From: Actinophytocola glycyrrhizae
GTDB lineage: Bacteria; Actinomycetota; Actinomycetes; Mycobacteriales; Pseudonocardiaceae
DNA: 64,000 nucleotides
Assembly (NCBI RefSeq): GCF_042653545.1
Contig: NZ_JBHSIS010000007.1
Span: forward strand, 1-64,000
Reading direction: 5' to 3'
The translations under genes and the position numbers were made by a program. The first letter of the stretch is position 1; every line of letters begins with the position of its first letter. The notes under the pieces are model-generated. The model made no database searches, was not told the origin of the DNA, and was given only the letters and a program-made list of their open reading frames with translations. Positions 32,026 to 40,919 of this stretch are shown here, piece after piece.

Positions 32026-32982
32026 TCAAGGCCGTCCACGCCTGAACCGTCCGGTCCAGGCACGGAACCGTCCCGGCTTCCTGTGGTCCTCGTCGGGTGG
32101 GACTCGCACGGCCATCAGCTCGTCGACGACGTCCGCGACCTCTCGGCCGTCTCCCGGGTCGATGGCGCCGGCGATCAGGATCTGGGCCGCCTTGCCCAGC
32201 ATCGAGCGCCGGTCGTGGTGGTCGATCACCTTGCCGCCGGCGGCTCCGATGTGGCGCAGGCTGAGCCCCTGGGCCATCCCGGTCAGCATCATCGTCAACT
32301 CGTCGAGGGAGATCCCCGGGCGCAGCGAAACACCGCGCGCCGCGAGGATCTCCGCGTACACGTCGCGCCAGTAGCCAAAGGAGTGCCTGTACACGCCGTC
32401 GAGCGCCTCCCTGATCTGCTCGTGGAAGTCGGCCAGGCCGGTCACCAGGTACTGGAACCGCGCCGAGGTTTCGTCGGCGTACACGACTTTCATGTCCTCG
32501 TAGGCGACCTTGTCCACCGCGACGCTGAAGGCCGCCGCCTCGCGCAGCTCGGCACGTGTCGCTTCGTCGAGCATCCCGTCGGTCAGCGAGTACCGGTCGC
32601 GCAGGGCGTACCGGACCAAGTCGCCCATGTACAGGGCAAGAGTGCGCCACCGATCCTTCATGGTGCCGATCGAGGGCCTCGTAGCCGCCTTCGTCCAGTC
32701 GGGCGGCGTTCCGAAGAGCGCGCGAGCGGTGCGCTCGTCGTGCCGCGCCTCACGAAAGATCAGCTCCGCCTCGTTGGCGATGTTCTCCCGCGTCAGCGTG
32801 CACAGCGGGCGGTGCATGTGCTCCTCGCCCACGAAACCCAACAGCTCCCGCTCGGCCAGTCGTCGGCCGCTCTCGAGGCACGCCCGGGTCACCGGGCTGT
32901 TGGCCAGCTTCCGGCCGGTGAGCAACCTGCCGCTCTTCGTCCGCACATTGATGGCCACGTCGTCCAGGGGACCGTCATACAT
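32026..32982 (-). CDS. putative TetR-like regulator with unusual N-terminus
   Basis: A 318-residue protein with no signal peptide. The C-terminal 190 residues are helical in a TetR-C-like pattern (RDRYSLTDGMLDEATRAELRE, then DELTMMLTGMAQGLSLRHIG). A possible HTH lies around LTRENIANEAELIFREA and SIGTMKDRWRTLALYMGDL, but it is interrupted by about 30 residues relative to a normal TetR HTH. I chose the ATG at 32982; a GTG at 33120 would overlap the divergent small gene. Without a search I would not insist on TetR. Confidence 0.5.
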   Translation of the reverse strand: MYDGPLDDVAINVRTKSGRLLTGRKLANSPVTRACLESGRRLAERELLGFVGEEHMHRPLCTLTRENIANEAELIFREARHDERTARALFGTPPDWTKAATRPSIGTMKDRWRTLALYMGDLVRYALRDRYSLTDGMLDEATRAELREAAAFSVAVDKVAYEDMKVVYADETSARFQYLVTGLADFHEQIREALDGVYRHSFGYWRDVYAEILAARGVSLRPGISLDELTMMLTGMAQGLSLRHIGAAGGKVIDHHDRRSMLGKAAQILIAGAIDPGDGREVADVVDELMAVRVPPDEDHRKPGRFRAWTGRFRRGRP

Positions 32983-33099
32983 GGTGACGGAGTATCCCGG
33001 GCCTTGGCCCGAAACTGTTCCTCCGCTCGGGAGGAACGGCGCGGAGTACCAGGTCAGCGTGTTTCCGGGTTTCCTGTGCTCACCGATTACCACAGAGAG

Positions 33100-33249
33100 G
33101 TGACTACGTTGAGCAGGCACTCCCGCAAGCCCCGGCGACAGTCGCGGTTCGTCCTCGTGTCGCAGGTCTGCCTCGTCGTGCTGCAGCTCTGCCTCGCCCT
33201 GACCGAGAGCGTGGACGCGATCACCAGGTTGCTGGGCGACCTGTGGTGA
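33100..33249 (+). CDS. 49-residue small protein with one hydrophobic helix
   Basis: GTG start with GAGAGG just upstream. The sequence has a basic N-terminus (SRHSRKPRRQSR), a helix FVLVSQVCLVVLQLCLAL and an end TRLLGDLW. It is divergent from the putative regulator, 117 bp away. The amphipathic composition favours a real membrane peptide, but it has no known family. Confidence 0.4.
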   Translation: MTTLSRHSRKPRRQSRFVLVSQVCLVVLQLCLALTESVDAITRLLGDLW

Positions 33250-33417
33250 ACGGCCAGGTCGGCACAGGTCCGGACTCCTTCAGCGCGTGTGCGCTCGACA
33301 AGCGCCGGTGCGAGACGAGGCCTCATGCGGGGGCTCGTGGCGATGTTTCCGTCGACAGCAGGAGGCGCGGCTGTCGTGCGGGTGCCTGCCGTCCTTCGAC
33401 GTCGTCGGCGGGACGTG

Positions 33418-33837
33418 TCAGTCGTCGTCGGAGACGAGGCGCAGGGAGATCGAGTTGATGCAGTAGCGCTGGTCGGTCGGGGTGTCGTAGCCCTCGCCCT
33501 CGAAGACGTGGCCGAGGTGGGAGTGGCAGTTCGCGCACAGGACCTCGACGCGGCGCATGCCGAGCGTGCGGTCCTCGCGCTCGACGATCGCGTCACCGGC
33601 CAGGGGCCCCCAGAACGACGGCCAGCCGCAGTGCGACTCGAACTTCGTGTCGCTGCGGAACAGCTCCGCTCCGCAGGCGCGGCACTCGTACACGCCGATC
33701 TTCTTCGTGTCGGTGTACTCGCCCGTCCACGGACGTTCGGTGCCGGCCTCGCGCAGCACCGCGTACTCCTCCGGCGTCAACTGCTGACGCCACTCCTGCT
33801 CCGACTTCACCACACGCGGCTGCTGCTCGGTGTCCAT
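33418..33837 (-). CDS. msrB: peptide-methionine (R)-S-oxide reductase MsrB
   Basis: A 139-residue complete MsrB. Zinc cysteines in ECRACG and CANCHSHLGHVF, substrate block ESHCGWPSFWGP and catalytic Cys in RYCINSISLRL. It repairs methionine-R-sulfoxide in proteins, using thioredoxin. ATG 33837 begins MDTEQQPRVV; the frame extends 20 codons upstream without similarity. Cytoplasmic. Confidence 0.95.
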   Translation of the reverse strand: MDTEQQPRVVKSEQEWRQQLTPEEYAVLREAGTERPWTGEYTDTKKIGVYECRACGAELFRSDTKFESHCGWPSFWGPLAGDAIVEREDRTLGMRRVEVLCANCHSHLGHVFEGEGYDTPTDQRYCINSISLRLVSDDD

Positions 33838-33854
33838 GCCTTCCAAACTACGCG

Positions 33855-34166
33855 TCAGCGGGTGAACGTGTTGACCACGAACACAAGCGCGTCCCATGCG
33901 GTGATGGTCACACCGAGCAGGATGAGCAGCACGAGGATGGCCGCCATGAGCTTGTAGTGGCCACCGAGGCGGTTGGCCGAGTCGGCGAAGTCGCCGACGT
34001 CCGACAGGTAGCCTTCGACCGTGTAGCTGGGCCGCACCTGCTGCTGGCGCTCCAGGTGCCGGGCGAACGCCCGCGTCTCCGGGTCGTCCGGGTCGAGACC
34101 GATCAGCTCGTCGTCGATCGGTTGCGACCCGTTCTCCGGTTCGTCCGGATAAGCGGTGGCCGCCAT
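33855..34166 (-). CDS. 103-residue C-tail-anchored membrane protein
   Basis: An acidic N-terminal half (DDELIGLDPDDPETRAFARH) is followed by a helix and one TM segment near the end (about 74-97, LMAAILVLLILLGVTITAWDAL). It lies 17 bp before msrB and 18 bp after hisS on the same strand, so the three may form one transcript. Function is unknown. Confidence 0.7.
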   Translation of the reverse strand: MAATAYPDEPENGSQPIDDELIGLDPDDPETRAFARHLERQQQVRPSYTVEGYLSDVGDFADSANRLGGHYKLMAAILVLLILLGVTITAWDALVFVVNTFTR

Positions 34167-34184
34167 GGTCCCACCGTAACCTCT

Positions 34185-35456
34185 CTACCTCGCCTTGTCG
34201 CCGAGGTCGCGCTCCGGGCCCGTCTCACCCGGTCTGACGTGCACGAACGACGTGAAACCCCACTCCTCCAGACGGCTGAGCTGGGCGCCGAACTTGCCGG
34301 ACCGGCGCACCGGTGACACCGCCCTTCCCCCCTCCCGCAGCTCGCGGGCGATCGCCAGGACCGAGGGGATCGGCGTGTCCGCCTCGTACAGCACCGCGAC
34401 CGCAGCACGTGCCGGTGCGGTGGCCAGCAGGTCCACGATCCGCTCGAACCCGATCGAGAAGCCGCAGGCGGGCACTTCCGTGCCGAGGAAACGGCCGACG
34501 AGCTGGTCGTAGCGGCCGCCACCGGCCACCGAGCCACCCGACGCCGGGTGCGTGACCTCGAAGATCTGGCCCGTGTAGTAGCCCATGCCGCGGACCAGTG
34601 TCGGGTCGAACTCCCAGGTCAGGCCGGGTAGGGCGGCGAGACTCCCGGCCGTGGTGGTCAGGTCGGTCAGCACGTCGTCGCCGAGGCCGGGCAGCGCGGC
34701 GGACAGCTGGTCGGTGAGCTTCGCCGCGTCCAGGCCCTGCAGGCCGGTGATGGTCTCCTGGAGCCGGGTGATGGTCGCGTCGTCGATGCCGAGGCGGTCG
34801 CTCAGTTCGGTGCGGACGCCCGCCCAGCCGATCTTGTCCAGCTTGTCGAGCGTGATGAACAGGCGGTCCCAGCCCTCGGCGGGCACCCCCGACCGCTCGG
34901 CCAGCGCGGACAGGAACCGCCGGTCGGAGACCCGTACGGTCGTACCGGAAAGGCCGGCGGCGGCCAGTGCCGCCGACGTCGCCTCGATCAGCTCCACCTC
35001 GGCCAGCACGCTCGGCTCACCGAGGACGTCGATGTCGCACTGGTAGAACTGCCGGTACCGGCCCTTCGCCGGCCGCTCCGCCCGCCACACCGGACCGAAC
35101 TGGAACGAGCGGAACGGCTGCGGGAGCGTCGCCCGGTTGGCGCCGTAGAAGCGGGACAGCGGCACGGTCAGGTCGAAGCGCAGACCGAGGTCGACCAGCT
35201 CGGACAGCGGGGTCCCGGCGGCGACCCGCGGTTCGAGGCCGCGGCGCAGCACCTGGTAGATCAGCTTCTGGTTCTCGCCGCCCTGACCGCCCTGGAGGCG
35301 CTCGATGTTCTCCAGCGCGGGGGTCTCGATGCGCTGGTAGCCGTAGCGGCGGTAGACCTCCGTGATCCGGGCCAGCACATGGTCACGCACTGCGACGGCC
35401 GAGGGCAGCAGATCACGGGTTCCCCTCGCGGGGGTCAGGTCCATCTTCACCGCCAT
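34185..35456 (-). CDS. hisS: histidine--tRNA ligase
   Basis: A 423-residue class II synthetase. Motif 1 region RGTRDLLPSAVAVRDHVLAR, motif 2 FRSFQFGPVWRAERPAKGRYR (split here as FRSFQFGPVWRAE and PAKGRYRQF), histidine-specific RGMGYYTGQIFEV and motif 3 GFSIGFERI. A C-terminal anticodon-binding domain covers about 330-423. Length is normal. It is divergent from the LigD-type polymerase gene with 71 bp between. Confidence 0.95.
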   Translation of the reverse strand: MAVKMDLTPARGTRDLLPSAVAVRDHVLARITEVYRRYGYQRIETPALENIERLQGGQGGENQKLIYQVLRRGLEPRVAAGTPLSELVDLGLRFDLTVPLSRFYGANRATLPQPFRSFQFGPVWRAERPAKGRYRQFYQCDIDVLGEPSVLAEVELIEATSAALAAAGLSGTTVRVSDRRFLSALAERSGVPAEGWDRLFITLDKLDKIGWAGVRTELSDRLGIDDATITRLQETITGLQGLDAAKLTDQLSAALPGLGDDVLTDLTTTAGSLAALPGLTWEFDPTLVRGMGYYTGQIFEVTHPASGGSVAGGGRYDQLVGRFLGTEVPACGFSIGFERIVDLLATAPARAAVAVLYEADTPIPSVLAIARELREGGRAVSPVRRSGKFGAQLSRLEEWGFTSFVHVRPGETGPERDLGDKAR

Positions 35457-35527
35457 AACGCTACTTGACCAGGCGAAGCGCTTTTCGGTGACTCTGCGCT
35501 GACGGGGGCGGCCGCTAGGCTGGCGTC

Positions 35528-36568
35528 GTGGCCGAGGCGATGGAGTTCGAGGTGGACGGGCACGCCGTGCGCGTGTCGAGTCCGGACAAGCCCTACTTTG
35601 CCGAGCTGGGGATCACGAAGTCCGACGTCGTGCGGTACTTCCTGTCGGTGGGCGACGGCATCCTCGGCGCGCTCCGCGACCGTCCGACCACGCTCGAGCG
35701 CTGGCCGGGCGGGGTGTTCGAGGGCGCGAGGCTGTCCACCCGCGCCGACAGCCGAGGCGACGCGTTCTACCAGAAGCGGGTGCCCAAGGGCGCGCCGCCG
35801 TTCGTGGAGACCGCCAGGATCACGTTCCCGAGCGGCAGGCCAGCCGACGAGGTCTGCCCGACGACACTCGCCGTGGTCGTGTGGGCGGTCAACCTCGGCA
35901 CGCTGACGTTCCACCCGTGGCCGGTGCGGCGGCCCGAGGTCGACCACCCCGACCAGCTGCGGATCGACCTGGACCCACAGCCGGGCACCGACTTCCGGGA
36001 CGCGGTGCGGGTCGCGAGGGAACTGCGCGCGCTTCTGGCCTCGCTGGGCATGGAGGGCTTCCCGAAGACCTCCGGCGGCCGCGGCCTGCACGTGTACGTC
36101 CCCATCGAACCGAGGTGGACCTTCGTCGAGGCGCGGCGCGCGGTGATCGCACTCGGCCGCGAGCTGGCGCGACGCATGCCCGACGACGTGACGGTGAGCT
36201 GGTGGAAGGAGGAACGCGGCAAGCGGATCTTCATCGACTTCAACCAGATGGCGCGGGACCGGACCATCGCGTGCGCCTACTCGATCCGGCCCACCCCGCG
36301 CGCACAGGTGTCGGCACCGGTGACGTGGGACGAGCTGCCCGACGTCATGCCCGCGGACTTCACCGTCCACAGCATGCCGGAACGGTTCGCACAGGTGGGC
36401 GATCTCCACGCGGACGTGGCGGCGAAGGCGTTCTCCCTGGAACCGCTGCTGGACCTGGTGGCCCGCGACGAGGCGAAGGGCGAGGGTGACCTGCCCTACC
36501 CGCCGGAGTACCCGAAGATGGCGGGCGAGCCGAAGCGCGTACAACCCAGCCGCGCCCGGAACGACTAG
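35528..36568 (+). CDS. LigD-type polymerase (Prim-Pol) for non-homologous end joining
   Basis: A 346-residue stand-alone polymerase domain of the LigD family: LERWPGGVFEGA at the template-binding loop, catalytic DLDPQPG (about 150) and SGGRGLHVYVP (about 184), FIDFNQMARDRTIACAYS (about 236). These enzymes add nucleotides during double-strand-break repair. There is no ligase or phosphoesterase domain fused; an ATP ligase gene lies 3.3 kb away. The GTG start comes from the TCGTGGCC context. A large repeat block follows. Confidence 0.92.
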   Translation: MAEAMEFEVDGHAVRVSSPDKPYFAELGITKSDVVRYFLSVGDGILGALRDRPTTLERWPGGVFEGARLSTRADSRGDAFYQKRVPKGAPPFVETARITFPSGRPADEVCPTTLAVVVWAVNLGTLTFHPWPVRRPEVDHPDQLRIDLDPQPGTDFRDAVRVARELRALLASLGMEGFPKTSGGRGLHVYVPIEPRWTFVEARRAVIALGRELARRMPDDVTVSWWKEERGKRIFIDFNQMARDRTIACAYSIRPTPRAQVSAPVTWDELPDVMPADFTVHSMPERFAQVGDLHADVAAKAFSLEPLLDLVARDEAKGEGDLPYPPEYPKMAGEPKRVQPSRARND

Positions 36569-36631
36569 ACGATCGATCTCGTGGAGCTGGCCGGTCGGGT
36601 GCTGGTCTGCTTCTGGGCGTTGTGGCGTGGG

Positions 36632-37147
36632 TTTGTCCTCGCCGGACGGGCAGGTCGCGGGGATGGCGGGGAGCCCCTCGGTGGTGGGGTTGCGCCACCG
36701 TCGGGGTTGCGTGGGTCGTTGCCCGCGCTTCGCGGGCCGGGCGCGTAGCGCCCGGCTTTGGTGCCGTGAAAGTGCCATTCACGGCACCGGGCCGGGCCGT
36801 TCGGCGGATGTTCCGGCGGGCGTGTTCAGGGCGTTGGGTTCGGTCGTGAGCAGTGGCTCACCTTGCGGGTGCGCGGGCTCGTTGCCCCGAAAGCGCCTTT
36901 CGGGACACCGGCCCTGCCCTGAACGCGCCTTCACAGCACCGGAGCCAGGGCGCCACGCGCCCGGCCCGCGCAGCGGGCCCCCGCCCATGCCACCCCGACG
37001 GTGGCGCAAGCCCACCCGAACCCAACCGCAGCCGACCGCTCCTCCGCCACCCCCGAGACCTGCCCGTCCGGCGAGGACAAATCCACCACGCCAGCCGCAG
37101 AGACCTCCGGCGAGGACGACCCACCCCGGAGAGGCGAGGACAAACCT
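36632..37147. repeat. composite repeat, long inverted pair (in the 611-bp gap 36569-37179)
   Basis: Forward copy: TCCTCGCCGGACGGGCAGG (within 36632-36656), TTGCGCCACCGTCGGGG (from 36690), GGGCGCGTAGCGCCCGG (36739-36755), GGCTTTGGTGCCGTGAA, and a hairpin at 36760-36788 with 11-bp arms. Then a CCCGAAAG/CTTTCGGG hairpin at 36886-36904. The inverted copy follows: the module complements at 36950-36980, 36988-37016 and 37057-37081, plus two degenerate partial copies near 37107 and 37132. No gene is visible. Both flanking genes point inward. Confidence 0.9.
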
Positions 37148-37179
37148 CCAGGCAGAAACACGATCGATCATCCAGCTGC

Positions 37180-37626
37180 TCAGCCGACCTTCTGCCACGG
37201 CTCGCAGCCCGCGGTCTCCACCAGTTCGTCGAGGTTGACCGTGAGGGTGCCGGGCCCGGTGATCACGCCGTTGTCGATGAGGCCGCCCTCGCCGTCGGAC
37301 CTGGTCCAGTAGCAGCCGCCCGCGTTGGTGCCGCTCGGGCCGGTTGTCTGGTAGATGCCTGGTTGCACCTCCACGCCCACGGTGTGGAGGCCGTCCAGCA
37401 GCGTGGTGGCCGGGACCTCCGGGGGCGGCGCGACCGTGACCGTGACCCGCACGGCGCTGGTCTGGACCTGGGTCACGGTGACGGTGACCTCGATGGGCGA
37501 GGCGCCCGCCGCGTCCTCGCCGCTCGCCGCGGTGCCGACTATGGCCGCGACGACCGTCACGACGATGCCCGCGACGGTCAGCACCAGCCACGGCCACACC
37601 GGCCAGCGGCGGTTCGACGTCGTCAT
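37180..37626 (-). CDS. membrane-anchored exported protein, GIYQT-type beta domain
   Basis: A 148-residue protein. Residues 10-33 are a TM anchor (PWLVLTVAGIVVTVVAAIVG). A Val/Thr-rich spacer precedes a 75-residue beta domain with VGVEVQPGIYQTTGPSG, GGCYWTRSD, then GPGTLTV and a terminal CEPWQ. This V-G-x-x-I-x-PGxY ... CYW pattern recurs in actinobacterial surface proteins of unknown role. Confidence 0.7.
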   Translation of the reverse strand: MTTSNRRWPVWPWLVLTVAGIVVTVVAAIVGTAASGEDAAGASPIEVTVTVTQVQTSAVRVTVTVAPPPEVPATTLLDGLHTVGVEVQPGIYQTTGPSGTNAGGCYWTRSDGEGGLIDNGVITGPGTLTVNLDELVETAGCEPWQKVG

Positions 37627-37817
37627 GAGGGCGGCTCCTCACCGGGGTGTTGCTGCCTTGGCGTCGTCATCTTTGTCGAAACCGTTACGGCGCCGCGACA
37701 TCCAATGCGGTGAACATGTGCTTCGTCCGGGGTTTCCGGCGGCGGGCACGCCTGCTGGTTGCTTTCGGCGGGATCGCAAGGAAGCATCGAGGGACGGAAG
37801 CCGGAAGGGAGGTCATC

Positions 37818-38024
37818 GTGACGAAGTCGTACGTCGTGCGCTACGTGGGTGGGCCGCTCGACGGGCGCGTCGACACGCTGCCCGAGCTGCCGGAACAACC
37901 ACGCGACACCGTCACGCACGTGCACCTGCACGAAGGTCCGAAGATCGTGCACCACTACGACCTCAACTACGCCGTCGAGTACGGCTGCGAGTACAAGGTG
38001 CGCGAGACCGAAGACGGCGACTGA
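37818..38024 (+). CDS. 68-residue hypothetical protein
   Basis: Starts at GTG 37818 with GGGAGG at 37807-37812. Reads SYVVRYVGGPLDGRVDTLPE, then HVHLHEGPKIVHHYDLNY and an acidic end. The YVGGPLDG motif is typical of small actinobacterial proteins, but I know of no function. It contains several histidines that could bind metal. It stands alone. Confidence 0.65.
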   Translation: MTKSYVVRYVGGPLDGRVDTLPELPEQPRDTVTHVHLHEGPKIVHHYDLNYAVEYGCEYKVRETEDGD

Positions 38025-38040
38025 CGCCCTACGGGCAGCT

Positions 38041-38056
38041 CCGCCCGCGCGGGCGG
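38041..38056. terminator. GC palindrome between convergent genes
   Basis: CCGCCCGCGCGGGCGG is a perfect 16-bp palindrome, 16 bp after the stop at 38024. It may serve as a terminator, but with no loop or T-run this is uncertain. Confidence 0.35.
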
Positions 38057-38217
38057 CGCGTGGAAGCCTTGGGCGCGCTTCGGTATCGCGTAAGAGTCCT
38101 GTGTGGATGTCCGGGCGATCTCGTTTCCCGGTGTGCGGCACGGGGAAGCCGTTCGTGACCGCGACGCCGTACTGGCGCGCCGGGGTGAGCGGACGTCCGC
38201 ACCACACTGTTGGGTGG

Positions 38218-39759
38218 TTACGGCGGGCAGACCGTTCCGTTGCGAGGGATCGCGCCGTCGGTGAGGAACCTCGTCGCCGCGGTCGTGGCGCACACGGAGA
38301 AGCCCAGAGCGCCGTGGCCCGCGCCCTGCCAGGAGAGGAAGACACCCGAATCGAGCTGCTGTGCGGCGCGCTGGCTGCCTTCGAGCGGGGTGATGGCGTC
38401 GCTCGCGGTGCCGAGCACCAGGATGGGCGGTGCGCCGCGGCCGGTGGGGGTCGGAAGCGGGTGGTCGGGCACCGTCCACGGGCCGCAGAACGCGAGGCGC
38501 TGCGCGGCGACCGGACCGAACAGGGGGAACTTGTCCTGCCAGTCCTCCGCCGCGGTCCTCACCTGGTCGGGTGACATCCGCGTCTTCATGTCGTTGCAGG
38601 TCGTGACCAGCGTGCCGTCGAGGGACGCGGCCTGGACCTCGCTGCCCAGCACGGTCGGGGCCAGGATGGTGAGCAGGCCGCTGCCGTCGCCGTCCGCGGC
38701 CTTCGCGAGCGCCGAGGCCAGGTCGGCCCAGGTCCTGCGGTCGGACAGGCCGATCCTGACCGCGTGCATGGTCGCGCCCGCGGTGATGTCGACGCCGTCG
38801 GTGCCGGGGAGGGCGTTCGTGCGCAGCTCGCCGAGCAGCTCGAGGAATGCGCGCTCGGGTTCGGCGCCCAGCTCGCAGCCGCGCTGCACACAGTCGGCGA
38901 CGAACGCGTCCCATGCCGCCTCGCCGCCCTTCGCGACGCCCTCGAGCGCGAGCTGCGCGTCCGGCGTCGGGTCGGGGACACCGTCGAGGACGAGCCGGCC
39001 CACCCGATCGGGGAACCGGTCGGCGAACATGCTCACCACGCGTGAGCCTTCGCCGTGGCCGATGGCGTTGAGCCGCGACACGCCGAGACGGTTGCGCAGC
39101 GTGTCCAGGTCGGCGGCCGTGCGCCAGGTGTCGAATGCGGGGAGCTGGCGTTCCAGCACGATCGAGCACTGCTGGCCCGCGGTCTGCGCGGCCTCGAACC
39201 AGGCCTCGACGTCCAGCGCCGCCGGGTCCGGTTCGATCATCTCCCTGCGGACCTGCTGGGGGAGGCAGTTGGCGGCGGCCGAGTTGCCGGTTCCGCGCCG
39301 GTCCATGCCGATGAGCTGGAACTCCTCGAAGAACTCCGGCGGGAGGGACGCGGCGAGCCGGGCGGCGTAGATCGTGCCGGGAAGGCCGTCGACGTCGTTG
39401 ACGACCGCGATCGGGACCGGGCCGTCACCTGCCTTGAGCAGTTGGATGCGCGCGGTGTCCCGACCGGGGGCGTACGGGGAGTCGAGGACGCCGTTCACCC
39501 GCCCGCAGTCGGTTCTCAGCCAATCGGGGAGCTGCTGTGCGGACAGGGCGTCAAGGATCTCGTCGGAGCAGGTGCGCCAGTGGATGCCGCTGTCGGCTTC
39601 TTCCAGCGGCGGGACCTCGTCGGGTTGGACCGACTGGGTCACCGATGCGCCGGCGCCGTCGTTGGTGACGATCTCGGGGCGGATCGACGGGCCCGCCGTG
39701 CACGCGGACAGCGTCGCCGCGGCGACCAGCATGGCCACGCCTACTCGCCAGGCCGTCAC
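38218..39759 (-). CDS. lipoprotein alpha/beta hydrolase (tripeptidyl-aminopeptidase-like) with Ser to Gly change
   Basis: A 513-residue protein with a lipobox (LSAC, Cys20). The layout is that of SlpD/SlpE-type secreted peptidases: RRGTGNS (about 155), nucleophile elbow at 233-238, then DRVGRLVLDGVPDP, a helical cap, and the C-terminal block LVLGTASDAITP with the acid and GAGHGAL with the histidine. The elbow reads GHGEG, so residue 236 is Gly (GGC, 39052-39054) where Ser is expected. Asp and His are kept. One base change (AGC to GGC) would explain it. It may be an inactive or binding form. Confidence 0.82.
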   Translation of the reverse strand: MTAWRVGVAMLVAAATLSACTAGPSIRPEIVTNDGAGASVTQSVQPDEVPPLEEADSGIHWRTCSDEILDALSAQQLPDWLRTDCGRVNGVLDSPYAPGRDTARIQLLKAGDGPVPIAVVNDVDGLPGTIYAARLAASLPPEFFEEFQLIGMDRRGTGNSAAANCLPQQVRREMIEPDPAALDVEAWFEAAQTAGQQCSIVLERQLPAFDTWRTAADLDTLRNRLGVSRLNAIGHGEGSRVVSMFADRFPDRVGRLVLDGVPDPTPDAQLALEGVAKGGEAAWDAFVADCVQRGCELGAEPERAFLELLGELRTNALPGTDGVDITAGATMHAVRIGLSDRRTWADLASALAKAADGDGSGLLTILAPTVLGSEVQAASLDGTLVTTCNDMKTRMSPDQVRTAAEDWQDKFPLFGPVAAQRLAFCGPWTVPDHPLPTPTGRGAPPILVLGTASDAITPLEGSQRAAQQLDSGVFLSWQGAGHGALGFSVCATTAATRFLTDGAIPRNGTVCPP

Positions 39760-39850
39760 CGTGTCCTGTCCTCCCCTTTGTGTGGTCCGTTGCAGGGTGG
39801 CACGGGGGAGGTGAGAACGGGGTGAACGTGGCCCGGCCGCCCGGTGCCCG

Positions 39851-40915
39851 TCAGGACAGCACGTCGGTCAGGTCGAACCTGACTGGTTCCTCCAGCTGTG
39901 CGTACGTGCAGCTCTTCGGGTCGCGGTCCGGGCGCCAGCGGGAGAACTGTGCGGTGTGGCGGAAGCGGACGCCTTCCATGTGGTCGTACCGCACCTCCAC
40001 CACGCGTTCCGGGCGCAGCGGTACGAACGACAGGTCCTTGCCCGCCTGCCAGCGGCTGCCTTCCGCGTTGCGGGGGGTGCGGTTTCCCTCCTCCTGCTTC
40101 GCCCACGCCCACGGGTGGTCGTCGAAGTCCGTGACCAGTTCCTGCATCTCCTCGAACAGCTCTTCGCGCCGTGCGAGGGGGAACGCGCCGATCACGCCGA
40201 CGCTCGCCAGTACGCCCTCGTCGTCGTAGAGGCCCAGCAGCAGTGAGCCGATGCGGTTCGGGGCGCTCTTGTGGACCCGGTAGCCCGCCACCACGCAGTC
40301 GGCGGTGCGTTCGTGCTTGACCTTGTACATCACGCGCTTGTCCGGTTCGTACGGCCCGTCGAGCGGCTTGGCGATGATGCCGTCCAGGCCCGCGCCCTCG
40401 AACTGTTCGAACCACTCCTGCGCCACCGCCGGGTCGGTGGTCGCCTTCGTCAGGTGGACGGGGGCCGCCGCCGGGGCCAGGGCCTTCTCCAGCGCCGCGC
40501 GGCGTTCGGCGAAGGGGCGCTCGGTGTAGTCGGTGTCGCCGAGTGCGAGGAGGTCGAAGGCGATGATCTTGGCGGGGGTGGTCTCGGACAGCATCTTCAC
40601 CCGGCTCGCCGCCGGGTGGATGCGCTGGGCCAGCACCTCGAAGTCGAGGCGGTCGCCCGTGGGGCCGACCACGACGATCTCCCCGTCGATCACGCAGCGG
40701 GTGGGGAGGTTGGCCTTCACCGCCTCGACCAGCTCCGGGAAGTACCTGGTCATCGGGCGTTCGTTGCGGCTGCCGATCTCCACGTCGTCACCGTCGCGGA
40801 AGATGATGGACCGGAAGCCGTCCCACTTCGGCTCGTAGCTCATCTCGCCCGTCGGGATCTTCTTGACCGGCTTGGCCAGCATCGGCTTGACCGGCGGCAT
40901 GATCGGGAGCTGCAT
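39851..40915 (-). CDS. ATP-dependent DNA ligase, LigC-like
   Basis: A 354-residue ligase. Adenylation motif K30-W-D-G in YEPKWDGFR, motif Ia near RNERPMTRYFPEL, motif III FDLLALGD, motif IV DGIIAKPLDGPY, motif V KVKHERTADCV, then an OB-fold to the C-terminus (motif RPERVVEVRYDHMEG). It is a two-domain repair ligase of the LigC/LigD type. ATG 40915 is 4 bp after the reductase-like gene upstream, so the two are in one transcript. It probably works with the LigD-type polymerase at 35528. A GTG/ATG further in (MPPVKPMLAK) is also possible. Confidence 0.92.
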   Translation of the reverse strand: MQLPIMPPVKPMLAKPVKKIPTGEMSYEPKWDGFRSIIFRDGDDVEIGSRNERPMTRYFPELVEAVKANLPTRCVIDGEIVVVGPTGDRLDFEVLAQRIHPAASRVKMLSETTPAKIIAFDLLALGDTDYTERPFAERRAALEKALAPAAAPVHLTKATTDPAVAQEWFEQFEGAGLDGIIAKPLDGPYEPDKRVMYKVKHERTADCVVAGYRVHKSAPNRIGSLLLGLYDDEGVLASVGVIGAFPLARREELFEEMQELVTDFDDHPWAWAKQEEGNRTPRNAEGSRWQAGKDLSFVPLRPERVVEVRYDHMEGVRFRHTAQFSRWRPDRDPKSCTYAQLEEPVRFDLTDVLS

Positions 40916-40919
40916 GGCG

